DNA of 25,828 nucleotides, from the IMG/VR virus record IMGVR_UViG_3300044612_002410, positions 1 through 25,828 of that record. One strand, given 5' to 3'. Both the position numbers and the translations under genes were made by a program. The DNA comes from a virus. Below are positions 20,169-25,828 of the stretch, one piece after another (the first letter of the stretch is position 1; each line of letters starts with the position of its first letter). The notes beneath the pieces were generated by a model, which worked only from the letters and a program-made list of their open reading frames with translations, did no database searches and was not told the origin of the DNA.

Positions 20169-21223
20169 TGACAAATCGCCTCCGCCGCTTTCACGGGCCA
20201 TGGAAGTTGACGGACTTAGCCACAGTCCCCAAAACTGGGCTGACAGCTTTTAGCTGCTTTCACTGCGGCGGCGGCTCAACGATGGGCTACAAACTGGCTG
20301 GTTTCAACATGCTGGGCGGCGTTGAGATTGACCCGGAAATGATGGCGATTTACCGGGCTAACCACAAGCCAAAGCACAGCTACCTGATGGGAGTGCAGCA
20401 GTTCAACAAGCTGCCGCTAGACGAGATCCCCGATGAGCTAAAAAACCTGGATCTACTGGACGGCTCGCCGCCGTGCTCATCGTTCAGCATGGCTGGCAGC
20501 AGGGAAAAGAAATGGGGCGATGCTCACCATTTCCGCGAAGGGCAAGTAAAGCAAGTGCTAGACGACTTGTTCTTTCACTTCATCGAGGTTGGCCAGCGGC
20601 TGCAGCCGAAAGTAATTGTGGCTGAAAACGTAAAGGGACTGATTCTTGGCAATGCAAAAGGATACGTTAAGGAGATTTTTGCAGCATTCAGGGAAGCTGG
20701 TTATGACGCTCAGTTGTTTCTGTTCAACGCTGCGCGGATGGGTGTGCCGCAGGCCAGGGAGCGGACGTTCTTCATTGCGCGGCGAAAAAACTTAAACTGG
20801 AATAAGCTCCAAATAGAAATGAAAGAAAATGAAATCAAAATTGGAAGCGTGATAGAAAATGCTTGTCTTGGTAACAAAGTTACATGGTTAACTGAAGAAA
20901 CAAAAAAGTTATGGCAAGCAGTTAAACCAGGAGAACCTTTGTCCAAAGCTCATCCCAAAGGCCATAGATTTAACGCGTATGTAGCGAATCCGAACAGGCC
21001 TGTGTACACAATGGCAGCGTCGCCAGATTCTTTGCCAATACACTGGAAAGAACCACGCAGGTTTGCAGGGCAAGAAGTTTGCAGGGTGCAGTCTTTCCCA
21101 GATGATTACAACTTTGGCAAACAGGCTGCCGGCTACGTCTGCGGCATGTCCGTCCCGCCTTACATGACGCAGCGAGTGGCGCTGGAGATCGGCCGGCAAT
21201 GGTTCGGGATTGAGTACGACTGA
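20168..21223 (+). CDS. C5-cytosine DNA methyltransferase
   Basis: A 351-residue enzyme. Motif I is 'AFSCFHCGGGSTMGYKLAGF' (27-46), motif IV 'DGSPPCSSFSMAG' (98-110) with catalytic Cys103, motif VI 'AENVKG' (152-157), motif VIII 'QARERTFFIAR' (195-205), and motif X near 'CGMSVPPYMTQRVALEI'. The target recognition region (about 206-295) lies in DNA richer in A+T (20780-21060) than the rest, which suggests exchange of specificity. No restriction endonuclease is nearby, so protection of phage DNA is the likely role. It is coupled to the ParB-like gene (TGATG) and to the terminase (TGATG). Confidence 0.9.
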   Translation: MTNRLRRFHGPWKLTDLATVPKTGLTAFSCFHCGGGSTMGYKLAGFNMLGGVEIDPEMMAIYRANHKPKHSYLMGVQQFNKLPLDEIPDELKNLDLLDGSPPCSSFSMAGSREKKWGDAHHFREGQVKQVLDDLFFHFIEVGQRLQPKVIVAENVKGLILGNAKGYVKEIFAAFREAGYDAQLFLFNAARMGVPQARERTFFIARRKNLNWNKLQIEMKENEIKIGSVIENACLGNKVTWLTEETKKLWQAVKPGEPLSKAHPKGHRFNAYVANPNRPVYTMAASPDSLPIHWKEPRRFAGQEVCRVQSFPDDYNFGKQAAGYVCGMSVPPYMTQRVALEIGRQWFGIEYD

Positions 21224-21546
21224 TGGCAGCCAAAGGCAGCACCCAGGCACAGACCATTGAACGCGCAGCACGCTTTGCTCGCATCATTGCCAATGGTGGC
21301 CGCCGCTCGGACTGCCTTCAGTACGCTTCAAAAAACTGGGGGGTAAGCAGTCGCACCGCTGACAACTACCTAGCCATTGCCCGTGATCAGCTTGCCGCTG
21401 ATTGGGACATGGAACGCCCGCAAATGATCGCTGACCTCTTGGCTCAGTGCTCAACCTTGCAGCTAGAAGCCAGGAAGGCTGGCCAGTTGCACATCGCCCT
21501 AGGCGCAATCAATACCGCTGCCCGGTTGGCGCAGCTTTGCTCATGA
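21223..21546 (+). CDS. terS: Probable terminase small subunit
   Basis: A 107-residue helical protein. Residues 12-55 ('IERAARFARIIANGGRRSDC' then 'SSRTADNYLAIAR') look like a helix-turn-helix followed by a linker helix, as in phage TerS DNA-recognition domains, and the rest is helical ('LDLLAQCSTLQLEARKAGQL' type pattern). It overlaps the large subunit by 4 nt and the methyltransferase by one base. Position and size match a TerS that recognises the packaging site; there is no single diagnostic motif. Confidence 0.7.
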   Translation: MAAKGSTQAQTIERAARFARIIANGGRRSDCLQYASKNWGVSSRTADNYLAIARDQLAADWDMERPQMIADLLAQCSTLQLEARKAGQLHIALGAINTAARLAQLCS

Positions 21547-22982
21547 CGATCTGCGGCACCCGCTCTGGCCATGTTCTGATGCCGCCGCCTTTGGTAACCG
21601 ATCAGCAGGCACAAGAACTAGACATTCCCGCCACCCTCGCCCGGATCCGTGACGACCTCCATGGTGGGCAGGTTGAGCTATTTGATGACACCACCACCCG
21701 TGAGATCGGCGTGGCCGCTGGCTACGGGGCAGGGAAGACCCTTGGCGCTTGCGCTAAAGCCTTTCAGCTCGCCGTGCTCAACCAGGGCTTCATCGGCTGC
21801 GTGTTGGAGCCCACGGGGCCGATGTTGCGGGACATTTGGATCAGGAAGTTTGACGACTTCCTGGATCATTACGGCATCCCCTACACCTTCCGCGCCACAC
21901 CCCTTCCCGAGCACGTCCTCCACCTGCCCGAAGGTGATACGCCCGTAGTTGCCCGCAGCTTTGAGAACTACAAACGCATCGTCGGTCCTGACTGGGCATG
22001 GGCGCTGATTGACGAGGTTGACACGGTGCAGGAGTACATCGCCGCACGGGGCTACGAAAAAATCCTTGGCCGGATCCGGGTCGGTCATGTCAGCCAGATT
22101 GTTTCCCTGTCAACTCCCGAAGGGTTTGTCTGGCATTACAAGACGTTTGGCACCGTGGAAGCCCAGGACGATCCTGGTAAGCGGCTGATCAGGATGCGCA
22201 CTCAGGACAACCCGCACTTGCCCGACGCCTACTTGGACAACCTGCGCACCCGCTACACCGGGCCAATGCTTGTGGCCTACATGGATGGCATCTACGTCAA
22301 CCTGAAGACCGGTCAGGTGTACGACCGGTTCAGTCGTGATCACCACGTCAAGCCCCTGCCCGATGGGCTGCGGGACACCGATCAGATTTTGGTTGGCATT
22401 GACTTCAACGTGGGCAATATGTCTGCCGTCATGCTGGTAGTGCGTGGCCGGATCGTTCATGCCTTTGCCGAGATCATGGGCGCACATGACACCGACGACA
22501 TGTGCCGAAAGATCCGCAAGCGGTTCCCTGAACGTGCGATCTGGGCTTATCCCGATGCCAGCGGCGCCAACCGCAGCACCAACGCCAGCCTCTCGGACAT
22601 CGGGATCCTGAAGTCCTACGGCTTCATCAACTACGCACCTGACGCCAATCCCCTGGTACGTGATCGGGTCAACGTGGTGCAAGCTCTGCTATTGAATGCC
22701 AAAGGCGAGACGCGGTTCTATATCACCAAAGACTGCCCACGGCTGATCGAGGCACTAGAGCGCCAGGGCTATAACGAACAAGGCGAACCGGACAAGAAGA
22801 CCGGTTACGACCACCCCAATGATGCCGTCGGCTATCCCCTTCACCGCCTGTATGCCGCTGAGTTGGGCTACGGTCCTGGTGGCCCCATGCGTGTCACCAC
22901 CGCCACCTACGGCCATGGCACCCACGCCCCGCCACCACGGGATCCGGTGCCAAGGCGATCGCCTATCCCCGGCTTCCGATGA
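21543..22982 (+). CDS. terL: Terminase large subunit
   Basis: A 479-residue packaging motor. Walker A is 'AAGYGAGKT' (58-66), Walker B 'WALIDEVD' (153-160). The nuclease domain has 'ILVGIDFNVGNMSAVMLV' (282-299, Asp287), 'AYPDASG' (Asp338) and 'DHPNDAVGY' near the C-terminus. The protein cuts concatemers and pumps DNA into proheads. It overlaps terS (ATGA) and the next gene (ATGA). A second in-frame ATG at 21579 is possible. One HIP1 octamer lies near its 3' end. Confidence 0.92.
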   Translation: MTICGTRSGHVLMPPPLVTDQQAQELDIPATLARIRDDLHGGQVELFDDTTTREIGVAAGYGAGKTLGACAKAFQLAVLNQGFIGCVLEPTGPMLRDIWIRKFDDFLDHYGIPYTFRATPLPEHVLHLPEGDTPVVARSFENYKRIVGPDWAWALIDEVDTVQEYIAARGYEKILGRIRVGHVSQIVSLSTPEGFVWHYKTFGTVEAQDDPGKRLIRMRTQDNPHLPDAYLDNLRTRYTGPMLVAYMDGIYVNLKTGQVYDRFSRDHHVKPLPDGLRDTDQILVGIDFNVGNMSAVMLVVRGRIVHAFAEIMGAHDTDDMCRKIRKRFPERAIWAYPDASGANRSTNASLSDIGILKSYGFINYAPDANPLVRDRVNVVQALLLNAKGETRFYITKDCPRLIEALERQGYNEQGEPDKKTGYDHPNDAVGYPLHRLYAAELGYGPGGPMRVTTATYGHGTHAPPPRDPVPRRSPIPGFR

Positions 22983-23416
22983 CTACCCAACCCACCCAGG
23001 ACACACCCATGACCCGCGAACTCATCGACCACAAAGTCAACCCTGCCAATGATTTACTCAAAATCACAGTCGAAGACGGCCCCGGCGCTGGAGGGGCTCA
23101 TCACTTTTACATGATTAGTGGTTTTGACATTTTGAGTAATCCTTCGACTGCGGAAATAAGTTTTGCAGATGGAGTGCCTAATGTTTTTCCTTTTCTATTT
23201 CAGAATGGTCCAATTAACGAAGTCGGCGTCAATGGCGTTACTCACGAAGCTTTAATTGCGATCGTGATTGATCGCCTTCGTTGTTTTCAGTCTGGACCTT
23301 ACGCTTGCGCTGAAAATGCCTGCGCTTTGACCCAGCTAGAAGCAGCATTAGCGTCTTTGCACAGCCGCACCCGCGCCCGCATGGATCGCGGGGTTGAAGG
23401 CACCCACCAGAAGTAG
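22979..23416 (+). CDS. Tad1-like (Acb2/Tad1 family) candidate anti-defence protein
   Basis: A 145-residue protein. Residues 17-60 ('KVNPANDLLKITVEDGPGAG', 'HHFYMISGFD') form an N-terminal beta region. Residues 74-145 ('FQNGPINEVGVNGVTHEALI', 'DRLRCFQSGPYACAENACAL', 'LHSRTRARMDRGVEGT') form the conserved second part, with two helices. I recognise this from phage proteins annotated in the Acb2/Tad1 hairpin family. Tad1 binds the cyclic ADP-ribose signal of Thoeris, and Acb2 binds CBASS cyclic nucleotides. The family link is from memory, so the function is inferred. The gene overlaps terL by 4 nt, and its middle part is lower in GC. A second ATG at 23009 is possible. Confidence 0.6.
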   Translation: MTTQPTQDTPMTRELIDHKVNPANDLLKITVEDGPGAGGAHHFYMISGFDILSNPSTAEISFADGVPNVFPFLFQNGPINEVGVNGVTHEALIAIVIDRLRCFQSGPYACAENACALTQLEAALASLHSRTRARMDRGVEGTHQK

Positions 23417-23448
23417 CCCATCGCATTATCCGCCAACCCCCCGAACCC

Positions 23449-23706
23449 ATGGACACCACCCCCCGCGACCCGCACCTTCCGCCCCCTGCGGTCGTTGATT
23501 GGCTGCTGGAGCGGAACTGGTCGGAGATGATCCCGGTTACCAACATTCAATATGGAGGGGCAAAGCCTCACGGTATGACTAAAAGCAAGCTGTGGAAATA
23601 CCAGATAGCTGGCCCTGAATTTGGCGAAGACTATGGGGGTCATATCTTGTTGCCCGTAGAAGTGCTGGACGTTTTGCGCAAGGATGCTGAGGCACGCAAC
23701 CCATGA
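23449..23706 (+). CDS. Small hypothetical protein
   Basis: An 85-residue protein (MDTTPRDPHLPPPAVVDWLL, then 'WKYQIAGPEFGEDYGGHILL'). A Pro-rich N-terminus precedes a short helix and beta-like segments. The start follows CCCCGAACCC, which recurs before the start at 23949. The stop overlaps the next start (ATGA). No family recognised; it lies between the Tad1-like gene and the sigma-like gene in what looks like an accessory stretch. Confidence 0.5.
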   Translation: MDTTPRDPHLPPPAVVDWLLERNWSEMIPVTNIQYGGAKPHGMTKSKLWKYQIAGPEFGEDYGGHILLPVEVLDVLRKDAEARNP

Positions 23707-23927
23707 ACATCTTCCGCCTATTCCGCCAGCTCCGCCTGTACGCACTCGCCCAACAGCTAGTCCCATTCCACCTGCCAGCTTCGGATCGTGAACTACGCCG
23801 CTGGGATGCTCTTGGCGAGGCTTACGTCGCCCTACTAGAGATCAAGCACGCAGACAATCTGCAAGTTGCCCGCGAGCTTGCGGAGGACTCTTCCAATCGC
23901 GTCCGTGAATCCTGCCGCCGGCAATGA
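23703..23927 (+). CDS. Small basic helical protein
   Basis: A 74-residue, Arg- and Leu-rich helical protein (MNIFRLFRQLRLYALAQQLV and onward, ending 'SSNRVRESCRRQ'). The amphipathic N-terminus could bind a membrane or partner. The ATG overlaps the previous stop (ATGA). Its own stop overlaps the ATG of a 12-residue mini-ORF (23924-23962). Unknown function. Confidence 0.5.
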   Translation: MNIFRLFRQLRLYALAQQLVPFHLPASDRELRRWDALGEAYVALLEIKHADNLQVARELAEDSSNRVRESCRRQ

Positions 23928-23962
23928 CCACCAACCAACCCCGAACCCATGAACACCCCTGA
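23924..23962 (+). CDS. Possible 12-residue bridging mini-ORF
   Basis: MTTNQPRTHEHP, starting ATGACCACC at an ATGA overlap with the previous stop and overlapping the start at 23949 by 14 nt. It may bridge translation over the 21-nt gap or be the remnant of a gene swap at this boundary. Confidence 0.2.
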   Translation: MTTNQPRTHEHP

Positions 23963-24107
23963 ACCAATGGAAACCAAAGTGGCCATGTCCGAAGAACTGA
24001 AGGCGGAATTTGAAAAGCTACGAAACCAAAACCGGACTTTTGTGATTTGCTTCTACCTTCAATCCCTCGCAATCCTGATATTGACATTTGGTCCTCTTCT
24101 GCAGTAA
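23949..24107 (+). CDS. Small single-span membrane protein
   Basis: A 52-residue protein: a charged helical N-terminus ('MSEELKAEFEKLRNQNR') followed by one membrane segment ('FVICFYLQSLAILILTFGPL'). The ATG at 23949 follows the repeated CCCCGAACCC; inner Met codons at residues 7 and 13 are alternatives. The stop overlaps the next ATG (TAATG). Function unknown; size and shape are common for phage membrane accessory proteins. Confidence 0.5.
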   Translation: MNTPEPMETKVAMSEELKAEFEKLRNQNRTFVICFYLQSLAILILTFGPLLQ

Positions 24108-24169
24108 TGACCACCATCTCCAACCCGCTATTCCTGGCTTTCGATGATCACCCTGCCCCAAACCCCTGA
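24107..24169 (+). CDS. Possible 20-residue bridging mini-ORF
   Basis: MTTISNPLFLAFDDHPAPNP. It begins in TAATG at the stop of the membrane protein gene and overlaps the start at 24144. Its first 22 bases match the start of the sigma-like gene (24491-24512) with one mismatch, so it may be a duplicated gene boundary rather than a gene. Confidence 0.25.
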   Translation: MTTISNPLFLAFDDHPAPNP

Positions 24170-24494
24170 AAACGCCATGATCACGCCAACGATCCGAGTT
24201 GCAAAAGGGCCATGGAGCCCAAATATGCAAGTCTTGATCTCACATAACCAGCCAGGCAATGGTGGGATCTTTGTGGCCGAACCGCTTACCTTTAGGCCGC
24301 TTGAGTCTTACCAGATCCCCGAGCCACAGCTTGAACTGAACAACTCAGAAGCCCAATCACTGATGGATCAGTTATGGCAATGCGGCATTCGGCCAACTGA
24401 GGGGACGGGCTCCGCTGGCGCCATGGCGGCTACCCAGGCCCACCTAGCCGACCTTCGCCGGCTGATCTTTGAGGACGAACGGCTGAAGCCATGA
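24144..24494 (+). CDS. Conserved small phage protein
   Basis: A 116-residue protein whose C-terminal half, 'AQSLMDQLWQCGIRPTEGTG', followed by 'GAMAATQAHLADLRRLIF', matches a motif I know from many phage proteins ('aqaLmD.LW..GlRPtegtGSaG.laAt..HL.DMr.lv'). The N-terminal part is a variable beta region. The role is unknown. ATG at 24144 or 24177 could be used. The gene is enclosed by a 22-bp direct repeat (24107-24128 and 24491-24512). Confidence 0.65.
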   Translation: MITLPQTPENAMITPTIRVAKGPWSPNMQVLISHNQPGNGGIFVAEPLTFRPLESYQIPEPQLELNNSEAQSLMDQLWQCGIRPTEGTGSAGAMAATQAHLADLRRLIFEDERLKP

Positions 24495-25582
24495 CCACCA
24501 TCCCCAACCCGCAACCGCAACCCACCGATGGCAACCCTGAAGCTCCCACCAGCTCCCTTGTCCCAACTGGTCGGCAAGCCGGTGGCGGGGACGTGGCGCC
24601 TTCGCCAGTCGTCGCAGGGGAGCCACCTGGAGTTGTTCCGGTTCGGGGGGAGCTGGACACCACCATCGCCGGATGTGAGGATCCACCTGACCCCCGCCCA
24701 CGTCGTGCTACTCGATCGCGGCGAGCTGTTCGTGCAGGAGAACCCCTTGAGCAGCCAGTCAAGCCCGGCAGCCCGCCACGTACCGAGCTGTCAGAGCGAC
24801 TGATCGTCGAAAACCAAGGGCTTGCCCGCAAAGCTGCCAACAAATGGTCGAGGCTGTGCGGTCGGCCCTATGACGACTTCATCGGCCCCGCGTTGGAGGG
24901 GCTGGTGAACGGCTGCCGTCGTTACGATCCCGAGCGCATCAACCCTGGTACCGGTCGCCCGTATGCCATCTCTACCTGCGTCTGTCAATACATCGAGGGG
25001 CAAATCAAGCATCACATTAGGGATCATGGCTATGACGTAAAGATGCCGTCAAAGTGGCGTGAGCACTACCCTAAGGTGCGCCGGCTGCTGGCCGAAGGCT
25101 TGAGCCTGGCCCAGATAGTGGAGGCCATTCCCGCCTTCACCGAGGCTGAGATCACCGAAATGATGGGTGCCATGATCGGCACTGTTGAGTTAGTTGATGA
25201 GATCACCTTGCTCGGCGATCACCAGCCCGTGGTCACTGATGAGAGCATCGCAACGGCGTTGTTTCGCCTTACCGAACGGGCATTCAACAACCTCCGGCCC
25301 GCTGATCGTGGCCTGTTGGAGCGATGGTCCGCCGATCCGTTCAAGCGACCCTACCCTTATGGGTCGATGACTCAATTCCACAACCGACTGAAGATCCAAC
25401 TGCGCGGCAAGACCCTACAGCAGTTTCGCCAGGGGATGCTCGGCCTTGACGTGGCAACCGCACCACCAGCGCCTAAGGCCCGCAGCCCGCGCCAGCCCCG
25501 GCCCGCCGTTGCTCCAGTGGTTCAGCCGTCGCTGTTCGGCCGCAACCAGCGCAAGCCACATCCTAGGGCAGTAAAGCTATAG
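24491..25582 (+). CDS. Sigma-70-like factor (region 2)
   Basis: A 363-residue protein. Residues about 98-190 resemble sigma region 2: 'SERLIVENQGLARKAANKWS', 'DDFIGPALEGLVNGCRRYDP', 'PYAISTCVCQYIEGQIKHHI' and 'VKMPSKWRE', which follow the order of regions 2.1-2.4. Residues 196-230 ('AEGLSLAQIVEAIPAFTEAE') look like a helical region 3 or 4 unit, and 250-320 another helical part. The tail is Pro/Arg-rich. Residues 1-95 are Pro-rich and overlap a second open frame with better codon bias, so the true N-terminus is uncertain. Such factors can switch host RNA polymerase to late promoters. It precedes the portal gene. Confidence 0.75.
   Translation: MTTIPNPQPQPTDGNPEAPTSSLVPTGRQAGGGDVAPSPVVAGEPPGVVPVRGELDTTIAGCEDPPDPRPRRATRSRRAVRAGEPLEQPVKPGSPPRTELSERLIVENQGLARKAANKWSRLCGRPYDDFIGPALEGLVNGCRRYDPERINPGTGRPYAISTCVCQYIEGQIKHHIRDHGYDVKMPSKWREHYPKVRRLLAEGLSLAQIVEAIPAFTEAEITEMMGAMIGTVELVDEITLLGDHQPVVTDESIATALFRLTERAFNNLRPADRGLLERWSADPFKRPYPYGSMTQFHNRLKIQLRGKTLQQFRQGMLGLDVATAPPAPKARSPRQPRPAVAPVVQPSLFGRNQRKPHPRAVKL
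24528..24803 (+). CDS. Out-of-frame gene overlapping the sigma-like N-terminus
   Basis: A 91-residue ORF in a different frame, within the region coding for residues 12-104 of the sigma-like protein. Its sequence looks like a real folded protein ('PLSQLVGKPVAGTWRLRQSS', 'HLELFRFGGSWTPPSPDVRI', 'LTPAHVVLLDRGELFVQENP'). Its codon third positions are mostly G or C, whereas the sigma frame here uses many T and A third positions and encodes low-complexity Pro/Arg. So this frame may be the main coding frame in the overlap. No family recognised. The stop at 24803 lies just inside sigma region 2. Confidence 0.5.
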   Translation: MATLKLPPAPLSQLVGKPVAGTWRLRQSSQGSHLELFRFGGSWTPPSPDVRIHLTPAHVVLLDRGELFVQENPLSSQSSPAARHVPSCQSD

Positions 25583-25623
25583 CAGGCCGGAAAGCTCCAG
25601 TAGCAGGCTAATAGTGGGCGCTG

Positions 25624-25828
25624 GTGAAGTCGAGTCATCCTGGAACTGACCCCAAGCTGCCGAGTTTTCAGCACCCGGTCCTGAAGGAGCATCAGGAAGA
25701 CCTGGAGCGTGCCTATGACGCCTGGCATTGCCTCAAGGGTGATGAGATCAAGCGTAAATACTTACCAGCCGAACCAGCCGAGCCACCTACCGCCTACGAA
25801 GGACGATTGGGTCGCGCTGTGTTCAGCG
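25624..25828 (+). CDS. DUF4055-like portal protein, N-terminus only
   Basis: The frame is open from a GTG at 25624 to the window end; the closest upstream in-frame stop is TAG at 25612. The 68 visible residues ('VKSSHPGTDPKLPSFQHPVL', 'DAWHCLKGDEIKRKYLPAEP', 'PPTAYEGRLGRAVF') resemble the N-terminus of DUF4055 proteins, which act as portals in some siphoviruses ('HP.y....p.W...rd...G...vk..g..YLP...g....Yy..r..rA.f'). A portal after the terminase fits tailed-phage order. No Shine-Dalgarno is evident. Confidence 0.65.
   Translation, partial: MKSSHPGTDPKLPSFQHPVLKEHQEDLERAYDAWHCLKGDEIKRKYLPAEPAEPPTAYEGRLGRAVFS

Larger units (their letters stand above)
24107..24512. repeat. 22-bp direct repeat pair flanking a small gene
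   Basis: Positions 24107-24128 and 24491-24512 match at 21 of 22 bases (ATGACCACCATC, then T or C, then CCAACCCGC). Both copies begin at an ATG that overlaps an upstream stop codon. The pair encloses the gene 24144-24494 and is spaced by 384 bp. Confidence 0.7.

Noticed and set aside
1-25828. tRNA genes, integrase, repressor or insertion sequence
   Set aside because: I looked for cloverleaf-like sequences, tyrosine or serine recombinase motifs, a CI-like repressor and transposase motifs and found none that I could support.

Overview
The window is a piece of a tailed double-stranded DNA phage (or prophage), most likely of a GC-rich cyanobacterium of the Synechococcus/Cyanobium type. The phage assignment rests on a RusA-like resolvase, a Rad52-like annealing protein, SSB, a Siphovirus Gp157-like protein, terminase small and large subunits and the start of a DUF4055-type portal protein. 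The host assignment is weaker. It rests on high GC content, the near absence of Shine-Dalgarno sequences, two copies of the cyanobacterial HIP1 octamer (GCGATCGC at 17609-17616 and 22955-22962) and the general look of the small proteins. No integrase, lysogeny repressor, tRNA, CRISPR array or insertion sequence was seen, so lytic or temperate lifestyle cannot be decided.

Layout. (1) 1-3625, minus strand: a leftward operon whose genes mostly overlap by 4 nt. It starts with a lambda O-like helix-turn-helix replication protein that carries candidate origin repeats inside its gene, followed by small proteins including an ASCH-like one. (2) 3626-3872: a divergent control region with promoter-like elements and a plus-strand terminator. 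(3) 3873-6588, plus strand: the recombination module (Rad52-like protein, SSB, RusA-like nuclease). (4) 7218-9257, minus strand: two conserved phage proteins separated by about 690 bp of degenerate 5-nt repeats and closed by a strong terminator at 7218-7246. (5) 9370-14097, plus strand: a Gp157-like protein, two tandem proteins carrying an RNA polymerase alpha C-terminal-like domain, and many small membrane or zinc-binding proteins. (6) 14090-19576: a DUF4942 methyltransferase, a small Pol X-like nucleotidyltransferase, several small ORFans, dCTP deaminase and thymidylate kinase. (7) 19577-25828: a promoter, then ParB-like protein, C5 methyltransferase, terminase small and large subunits, a Tad1-like possible anti-defence protein, small cassettes, a sigma-like factor and the portal start.

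How the genes fit together. The left and central modules would start replication, coat and anneal single strands and resolve junctions. Dcd and Tmk feed thymidine nucleotides, and the terminase and portal package DNA. Three proteins point to take-over of host RNA polymerase: the two alpha-CTD-like proteins, one with an NrdR-like zinc ribbon, and the sigma-like protein. Small genes are often bounded by short direct repeats that include the start codon, which suggests cassette exchange at gene boundaries.
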